Positions 58,723 through 64,000 of a stretch of 64,000 nucleotides of DNA are shown here, piece by piece. Every line of letters starts with the position of its first letter. Position 1 is the first letter of the stretch. The position numbers were made by a program, and so were the translations under genes. A model generated the notes under the pieces. The model saw nothing but the letters and a program-made list of their open reading frames with translations. It was not told the DNA's origin and did no database searches. The DNA is from an uncultured Phascolarctobacterium sp. (GTDB lineage: Bacteria; Bacillota; Negativicutes; Acidaminococcales; Acidaminococcaceae): contig UQZN01000001.1 in the NCBI GenBank assembly GCA_900545535.1, positions 230,713 to 294,712 of the forward strand, in the 5' to 3' direction.

Positions 58723-58883
58723 TGGATACGCAGGAAATATTCAAAGCAGTTGGCAATTTTGGCTTCCCGATAGTATTGAGCTGGTACCTGCTGCTGCGCA
58801 TGGAGCAGCGGCTGGACAAGCTGGGCGACTGCCTGCATGAGCTGAGCAGCGCCATTGTCAAAGAACAGGGTAAAACTGAATAA
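58722..58883 (+). CDS. YvrJ-family small membrane protein
   Basis: This is a 53-aa product starting with GTG at 58722, overlapping the DUF2922 stop by one base (TAGTG). It reads MDTQEIFKAVGNFGFPIVLS, then WYLLLRMEQRLDKLGDCLHE, then LSSAIVKEQGKTE. The NFGFPIVLSWYLLLRME core (a single short membrane helix followed by a coiled-coil-like amphipathic stretch) is typical of YvrJ. YvrJ lies beside the sigma factor YvrI (SigO) in B. subtilis, which makes the nearby sigma gene here notable. No function is established. Confidence 0.78.
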   Translation: MDTQEIFKAVGNFGFPIVLSWYLLLRMEQRLDKLGDCLHELSSAIVKEQGKTE

Positions 58884-58953
58884 AATACCGGGACCTGCTG
58901 TGTGGTCATGCCTTCGACGTGGCATAAGCCTGTATGGTTTTGGGACAAACAAA

Positions 58954-59001
58954 AAAAGATAAGGCGACGCAAACCGAAAGGTAAGCGTCGCCTTATCTTT
59001 T
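58954..59001 (+). terminator. intrinsic terminator after yvrJ-like gene
   Basis: A 17-bp stem (58954-58970 with 58985-59001) with a 14-nt loop and A/T-rich ends. Confidence 0.93.
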
Positions 59002-59209
59002 CTAAAACGCATTATACGCCTTTAAAATAACAAATGCAAGTTATTTTTTTACGAAAACAACAAAGTGTAATAAAGATTTCTAGAATAAAAACAAAAGTAT
59101 ACCTATTTAATATAAGGCTTAATAGAGGACAGTAGTATCGTAAAGCTTCTGTGACCTTCTTTACCGGCAAGACTTGAAAAAATTTTACTTATGCAAAAAA
59201 GTAAATGTC

Positions 59210-59237
59210 TTGCGGGGGGGTACAAGTGTGGTAATAT
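59210..59237 (+). promoter_or_regulatory. promoter with G7 spacer tract, exoprotein gene
   Basis: TTGCGG (59210-59215), 16-nt spacer, TAATAT (59232-59237). Seven G at 59214-59220 and the flanks TGTCTTGC and TACAA match the two TPS promoters; sequences outside this motif differ. Confidence 0.65.
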
Positions 59238-59348
59238 TTATATTAGAAAAGAATATACATAAAAGCTCAAAAAAGAAGCGTTATGATGATATATTTTGAA
59301 ATATTTGAAATATATTTATGATTCATAGAAAAACAAAAGAGGTGGTTT

Positions 59349-59417
59349 ATGAAAAGGTTGACTCAGGAAGGGGAAGTTTTGCAGCGTAAAAATCAAATTA
59401 TAGAAATGGGGTATTAG
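59349..59417 (+). CDS. possible 22-aa leader peptide
   Basis: A short frame (MKRLTQEGEVLQRKNQIIEM then GY and stop) has a good ribosome site, AGAGGTGG, at 59338-59345 and ends one base before the exoprotein ATG at 59419. It could couple translation to the large gene. Its reality is uncertain. Confidence 0.35.
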   Translation: MKRLTQEGEVLQRKNQIIEMGY

Positions 59418-59418
59418 T

Positions 59419-62400
59419 ATGTCGATAAAAGAAACCAAAAGGAAGATTCTGGCACAGAAGGTTTTATGTTCGCTGCTTGCAGCGGGAGTAATGTCGGTAG
59501 TCCTGCCTGCCTGCACCTGGGCGGCAGATATGGATAAAACTCTGACTGGAAGCCAGGAAATAATAGAAACTATTGATGGTAAGAATATCGAAGGCAAATC
59601 GACATTGACAGTTACAGATTTTACTGGCAGCGTAAATACAGTGCAGAATTTTGATAAGGTGATTATCAAAGATAATTCGGTGATTGCATTTAATGATAGG
59701 CTTGCTGGTGTTGCGGATGAAGTGAGCGCCGATGCAACGACGACAGTCACCGTCAATGGTTTGGTCAAAGCAACTGCTAATCAGACCATTTCACTTAATG
59801 GCACTACTTTTATCAACAGTAATGTATGGGCATCAGGAACGAATGCCATCATCTCTATCGGTGGTGGCGATAAAAAAACAGTTATCAATGGTAATGTTTA
59901 TGGCAATAGTGAGGGTGAAGTCACCATAAAGCTGCATACGGCTGATTCGCATATTGCAGTTAATCCCAAGGGCAATGGCTTGAACTATATTGATGCTGTA
60001 AGTGGTAAAGTTACTATCAGCGGTATCGAAGGAACTTCCGTAACTACAAATACTTTAAGCGCAGCAGGCGGAGGTATCGCTACTGTTACCGGTGCCGGCA
60101 TGAAGGTTACTGTGGAAACGGAAAAAGCCCAAAAGGCTGCCGTAAGTGTTTCACAAAGCAGTACAGCAACACTGGGGACGGTTGCGGGACAGCTGGCAAA
60201 GCTGACAGCAAAAGGTACTGGCTGCGGATTGTTGGCAGATAATGAGGTCGGTAACGTAAATTTGTCTAAAGGACCGGAACTCAATGTAGCGGCTGATAAT
60301 GTTTTTGCTTCAGCCAGTAACGGCGTTGGTATTTGGGCGAATATTTCTAATATTTCGGCAGGAGATAATGTGAAAGCGCCTGTAATAAATATTTTGGGCA
60401 AAAACATAACTGCTTCCGGTAATATGGGCGCTGTAATAGCGCAGGACGGTATTGTTAATATCGGCAGTTTGGATAATCTTGCAGAAAATGTTACTTTAAG
60501 GGCCGTGGAAAATAATACTACTGATGCCTCTGTTATTTATGTGCGTGGATATTCTTCGGATCAAAATACAGGAACCGTAAATATTTACAGTAAAAACATT
60601 AAATTGGAAGCTGTTGCAAATGGAGCTGCTATAGCTGGTAATGGCGGCGGACACGAAAAAGTAAATTTGGACGCTACAAATGAACTGAATATATCCGGTT
60701 CGATAATGGGTTATAATGAAGATCAACAGCCTGATGGCACAAGTAAGATGCAGATCAATGTCAATCAGGATATTGTTAAAGCGGGCAAAGTTATCATCAA
60801 TGGCAAGCAGATATTGGCCGCTGATCAGAGCAGTATCAATATCAAAGGCGGTAATGGTTCTGTTATTACTGCGGATATCGATGCGGGCATTTCTAAGAAA
60901 AGCGGCGGCAAGATCAATATCGATTTTGCCGATGGCGGCACTGTGATCGGTAATATTACTGCGCAAAATGGCGGCAGTATCAGTGTCAAAGGCGCGGATA
61001 TCTTTGGTGCGATCAATGTTGACGGTGGGAATTATACTGGAACCGATACAACTTTGAAGGCAACGACAGATACATTGGCCGTATATAGCGGCACTGACAA
61101 GAGCGCCGTTATCGTAAAAAATGGTGGTAAAGCGGTATTTGACGGCAGTAAAACAGAAATCAAAGTTGATGCAGATCATGCCGGTAAGGTTTACGGCGTC
61201 ATCTTAAAAGATGGCGAAGCTGAATTTAATGCGGATAATACTGTTATCGACGTTACTAATAAAAATAGTATTGGAATTTGGGATTATGCAGTAGATGTGA
61301 AAGAGAATTCCAAAGTAACTTTTGGTGGCAAAGATGTAAATATTAAAGCTAACAAAACTGATTATACAGCGCAAACATTTACTGTAAGGGGCGGGTCTAC
61401 AGCAGATTTTAATAACCAGGGTGCAACGGTTATCAGTGCTGCCAGCAATGCCAGTGTTACCGCTTTAGATGTAAAAAATGGCGGTGTGATGAATGTTAAT
61501 AGTGCGTCTTTTACTATTGATTCTGAAATTGCAGAAGGCAAAGAGGCTGCTATCAATGCTATCGGTATCCAGATCCATTCGGAAAGTAATCAGCCTGAGA
61601 CTACCAAACTTAATATTGGTAATGCTGTTAAAGATTTTTCTATCAATGTTAAAGGTCAGGGATATGATTACGATGGAACGTCATATTCCAGTGGTACAGC
61701 TGCTTTGAAAGCAAGCGACAGTGCCAAAGCTGATATCAGGGCCCAAAAATTTACGGCTGATGTATTGTTTAATAACTCAAGCTCCGGTGATGGTAATCAC
61801 AATATTATGGCAGGGCTTTGGACGGAAGATAAGGGTAAAATAACTGCCGGTGAAGGTACTGATGTTATTATCAATGTAACGAAGACTGGTCCGGCTGCAG
61901 CAAAAGCCTATGCTGTTTGGAGTACGGGTACTGAAAGTGATATTTCTTTGCTGGACAATACTTCAATAGGTGCTTATGGAAAAGAAGCTTCTTATGCCCT
62001 GTACGCTGAGGACAGCGGCCAGATTACCGTCGGCAGCGAAGGCAAAACTGTCAGCCTGACGGGCGACGTGGTATCTGAAAACAGCGGCGTTGTTACGCTG
62101 GCAGGCGATACCAACACTGTCAAAGGTATTGTTAAGGCCAATGGCGGCAGCATTGTTTTAAACGGCGGCGACAAGGCGACTTATGATGTGGATAAATTTG
62201 TCACGACTAGCAGCGGCAAGATCACTGTCCGCGGCGGTACGTTGAATATCGACGAGCTAAAAGATGATACGGATAAAAAGAAATTTGATTTAGCCGGTAA
62301 TTCACTGGAAGTTACCGGTAAAGGTGTGCTGCAGGCAGCAGCAAAAAATATTTTTGATGCAACGGGAAGTTCTGCTTCTAAAGTAGCCGATGCTGTAGAT

Positions 62401-64000
62401 GCGAAGGTTCTCTTTAGCGGCGGTAAACTGGCTATCAGCGACGCCAGCTATAAGTTGGCTGACAGTAAAGCCTACAGCACTGCTTTGGCAGCAGCGGAAA
62501 GTAATGTGGCTAAAACAACACTGGTCATGACCGGTACTTTGCAGCAAGAAGATATTCCTAACAATACGGCAGGTGTAGAAGATTTAGCGCCTACTGGCGC
62601 AGTACATACCCAGGTTACAGGTACGGTAGAAAGTAATACGTTGAATATAGGTGGTGCAGGTACTGGATCGCCTGATACTGGTACGTCTGTTAATAATGAT
62701 CTGGGCGTCAAAGACCTGGATTTCAGTGGCAGCGGTAGCACGGTAGAGCGTGCTACGGTCAATATCAGCAACGATACCGGACTGACGTTAGTCGGCGACG
62801 GCAGTGGTAATTTGCTGAAAGGAACTAGTAATGATAGTTCTAAGAATACTGTAACGGTAGGCAGTACTGAATCTGGTGGTTCAGCCGGAACGCTGACCTT
62901 GGGCAGCACTGCGGTAACCAACAGCGGCGGCACCTTGAACGCCGAGGTAAAAGTGCAGGCTGACAGCCAGATGAAAGTTGAAGCAGGCAGCTTCACCGTT
63001 AATAAAATCGAAGCATCCCAAGGCACAGTAGCCGTCAACGAAGGCGCGGCCTTGAAAACCACAGAGCTGATTATCGGTACGTCTACCGGCAAGCCTGATA
63101 CCAGTACCGCAGGTGCAGTACACGCGGCAGGTACCGTAGAAGTTGACAAGCTAACCGTAAATAAAGGCACAGTAGCCGTTAGCGGTTCTCTGGCGGCTAG
63201 CGAATTAAAAGCGTCCGATGGTGCTTCCATCGCAGTCGGCACATCTGAAAATGCCGGCACGCTGACTGCCAAAAAAGTACAGTTGAATGGCGCCAGCATC
63301 GTCCTTGACCCTGCCTGGAGAGATGGCAATACTATAGCTACAGCCTCCAAAGCAGGCTTGGAATTTGCCAATAGTCATCAAATCGACGGCAAATTGACCG
63401 TCGGCCAGAACTCCGTTTTAAGCTTGGGGACTACTGATACCAGCAAAGCCGAAGCGGCTTTTGCCGCAACAGGCCTGATCTGGGGTAAAAATGATATCAC
63501 TGCCGCCTTGTATATCGATACGGCGCAGACTTTGGATAACTCTAACGGCGGCATCAAAGTAGACGGCACCCTGACTCATGAAAGCTTAAGTGGTTTCGCC
63601 GAAGCCAACACGGCAGAATTTGCCGATAAATCTCTGCTGATGGTAAACAGTGCTGCGGCAACGACAAATGACGGCGCTTTAAAAGCAACTAACAGCGGCA
63701 AATTGACCGTAGACTCCGGCGCTAAACTATACATCGCCGACGCACAGGCCGGCCAAACTTATACGGTTGCCAGCGGCTTTAGTGCCAAAGAAAGCAGTGT
63801 CGATCAGAAAGGCTGGAAGGGCGACAACCTGTTGCTGAACAAACTGGTCACAGGTACTGGCAACTTTGACAGCAACAGTGGCAGCTTTACCGTAACCACG
63901 AAAAAAGTAAAAGCCAATGAAGCCTTGCCGGGCGTAGCCCTGCCAAATATTCTGGACGCCATGACATCAGATACCAATTCGGAGTACGCAGGCGTAAAAT
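59419..64000 (+). CDS. large autotransporter-like exoprotein, N-terminal part (runs off the window)
   Basis: An uninterrupted frame of at least 1527 codons. It starts with a signal peptide (MSIKETKRKILAQKV, then a hydrophobic core ending CTWAAD) and continues as a Gly/Asn/Thr/Val-rich beta-helical passenger with many short related phrases such as GGSISVKGADIF, VKNGGVMNVNSASF and GKITAGEGTDVIINV. There is no TPS domain as in TpsA. A C-terminal barrel, expected for a type Va autotransporter, would be beyond the window. GGGG at 59408-59411 serves as the ribosome site. It is transcribed from a G7 promoter like the TPS cassettes. Adhesin or surface-layer roles are guesses. Confidence 0.85.
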   Translation, partial: MSIKETKRKILAQKVLCSLLAAGVMSVVLPACTWAADMDKTLTGSQEIIETIDGKNIEGKSTLTVTDFTGSVNTVQNFDKVIIKDNSVIAFNDRLAGVADEVSADATTTVTVNGLVKATANQTISLNGTTFINSNVWASGTNAIISIGGGDKKTVINGNVYGNSEGEVTIKLHTADSHIAVNPKGNGLNYIDAVSGKVTISGIEGTSVTTNTLSAAGGGIATVTGAGMKVTVETEKAQKAAVSVSQSSTATLGTVAGQLAKLTAKGTGCGLLADNEVGNVNLSKGPELNVAADNVFASASNGVGIWANISNISAGDNVKAPVINILGKNITASGNMGAVIAQDGIVNIGSLDNLAENVTLRAVENNTTDASVIYVRGYSSDQNTGTVNIYSKNIKLEAVANGAAIAGNGGGHEKVNLDATNELNISGSIMGYNEDQQPDGTSKMQINVNQDIVKAGKVIINGKQILAADQSSINIKGGNGSVITADIDAGISKKSGGKINIDFADGGTVIGNITAQNGGSISVKGADIFGAINVDGGNYTGTDTTLKATTDTLAVYSGTDKSAVIVKNGGKAVFDGSKTEIKVDADHAGKVYGVILKDGEAEFNADNTVIDVTNKNSIGIWDYAVDVKENSKVTFGGKDVNIKANKTDYTAQTFTVRGGSTADFNNQGATVISAASNASVTALDVKNGGVMNVNSASFTIDSEIAEGKEAAINAIGIQIHSESNQPETTKLNIGNAVKDFSINVKGQGYDYDGTSYSSGTAALKASDSAKADIRAQKFTADVLFNNSSSGDGNHNIMAGLWTEDKGKITAGEGTDVIINVTKTGPAAAKAYAVWSTGTESDISLLDNTSIGAYGKEASYALYAEDSGQITVGSEGKTVSLTGDVVSENSGVVTLAGDTNTVKGIVKANGGSIVLNGGDKATYDVDKFVTTSSGKITVRGGTLNIDELKDDTDKKKFDLAGNSLEVTGKGVLQAAAKNIFDATGSSASKVADAVDAKVLFSGGKLAISDASYKLADSKAYSTALAAAESNVAKTTLVMTGTLQQEDIPNNTAGVEDLAPTGAVHTQVTGTVESNTLNIGGAGTGSPDTGTSVNNDLGVKDLDFSGSGSTVERATVNISNDTGLTLVGDGSGNLLKGTSNDSSKNTVTVGSTESGGSAGTLTLGSTAVTNSGGTLNAEVKVQADSQMKVEAGSFTVNKIEASQGTVAVNEGAALKTTELIIGTSTGKPDTSTAGAVHAAGTVEVDKLTVNKGTVAVSGSLAASELKASDGASIAVGTSENAGTLTAKKVQLNGASIVLDPAWRDGNTIATASKAGLEFANSHQIDGKLTVGQNSVLSLGTTDTSKAEAAFAATGLIWGKNDITAALYIDTAQTLDNSNGGIKVDGTLTHESLSGFAEANTAEFADKSLLMVNSAAATTNDGALKATNSGKLTVDSGAKLYIADAQAGQTYTVASGFSAKESSVDQKGWKGDNLLLNKLVTGTGNFDSNSGSFTVTTKKVKANEALPGVALPNILDAMTSDTNSEYAGVK

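Larger units (their letters stand above)
58884..59348. other. intergenic region upstream of the exoprotein gene
   Basis: Holds the terminator at 58954-59001 and the G7-tract promoter at 59210-59237. No gene was seen in the remainder, which is AT-rich after 59020. Confidence 0.55.

Noticed and set aside
55505..58883. Sigma-factor locus considered as a prophage or integrative element
   Set aside because: No integrase, relaxase, terminase, portal or attachment-site duplication was seen; the flanks are ordinary terminators.
62472..63371. Antisense open frame of 299 codons opposite the exoprotein
   Set aside because: Low-complexity Val/Leu/Pro/Ser/Thr translation that mirrors the repetitive passenger; no ribosome site.

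Overview
The window looks like chromosomal DNA from a diderm Firmicute of the Negativicutes (a Phascolarctobacterium/Acidaminococcaceae-like gut anaerobe is my best guess). The housekeeping genes are Firmicute in type: DivIVA, SepF, YlmH, AddAB, FloA and a T-box in front of ileS. The same DNA also encodes outer-membrane systems: two TpsB/TpsA two-partner secretion pairs, a large autotransporter-like exoprotein and an AsmA/TamB-like protein. No rRNA, tRNA, CRISPR array, integrase or transposase was recognised.

Layout. 1-4 kb: end of a folate operon (folP, folK), a DUF815 AAA ATPase, pepT and an ECF-S-like membrane protein. 4-16.9 kb: repair genes (AlkD-like, nfo), DUF1858 and YbaK proteins, RlmD-type and TrmH-type RNA methyltransferases, a radical SAM protein, a CAT-fold acetyltransferase, an EamA protein, a CyuA/YhaM-type cysteine desulfidase, an AsmA-like protein, a Cache-GGDEF-EAL protein split by a frameshift, and a GNAT acetyltransferase. 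17-23.4 kb: addB-addA. 23.4-24.4 kb: AT-rich, with one small zinc-ribbon ORF. 24.4-29.4 kb: a Ugp-like ABC importer operon with a TIM-barrel protein, preceded by PhoP-box-like repeats. 29.7-30.6 kb: an SPL-like radical SAM gene.

30.7-41.6 kb is a tandem duplication of an XRE regulator-tpsB-tpsA cassette. About 2.5 kb (promoter, regulator, tpsB, start of tpsA) appears identical in both copies. The tpsA passengers, built of GLUG-like repeats, diverge and then converge again at the C-terminus. Copy 1 tpsA has a 1-nt deletion near its end. Both cassette promoters and the promoter of the exoprotein gene at 59.4 kb share one motif with a run of seven G between -35 and -10. That arrangement resembles known phase-variable promoters.

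41.7-55.4 kb: nfeD-floA, a tail-anchored hypothetical, a polyphosphate:AMP phosphotransferase, then a division/ylm-like operon (B12/radical SAM protein, pgeF, ylmE, sepF, proC, ylmH, divIVA, a histidine phosphatase), and a T-box-controlled ileS. 55.5-58.9 kb: a compact accessory locus. On the minus strand are a ribbon-helix-helix protein, a small CxxC protein, a stand-alone sigma factor and an unknown protein. Divergently on the plus strand are DUF1659, DUF2922 and YvrJ genes. The two sides face away from a pair of matching bipartite promoter-like elements, and a structured non-coding element separates DUF1659 from DUF2922. 59.4 kb to the end: a large exoprotein ORF running off the window.
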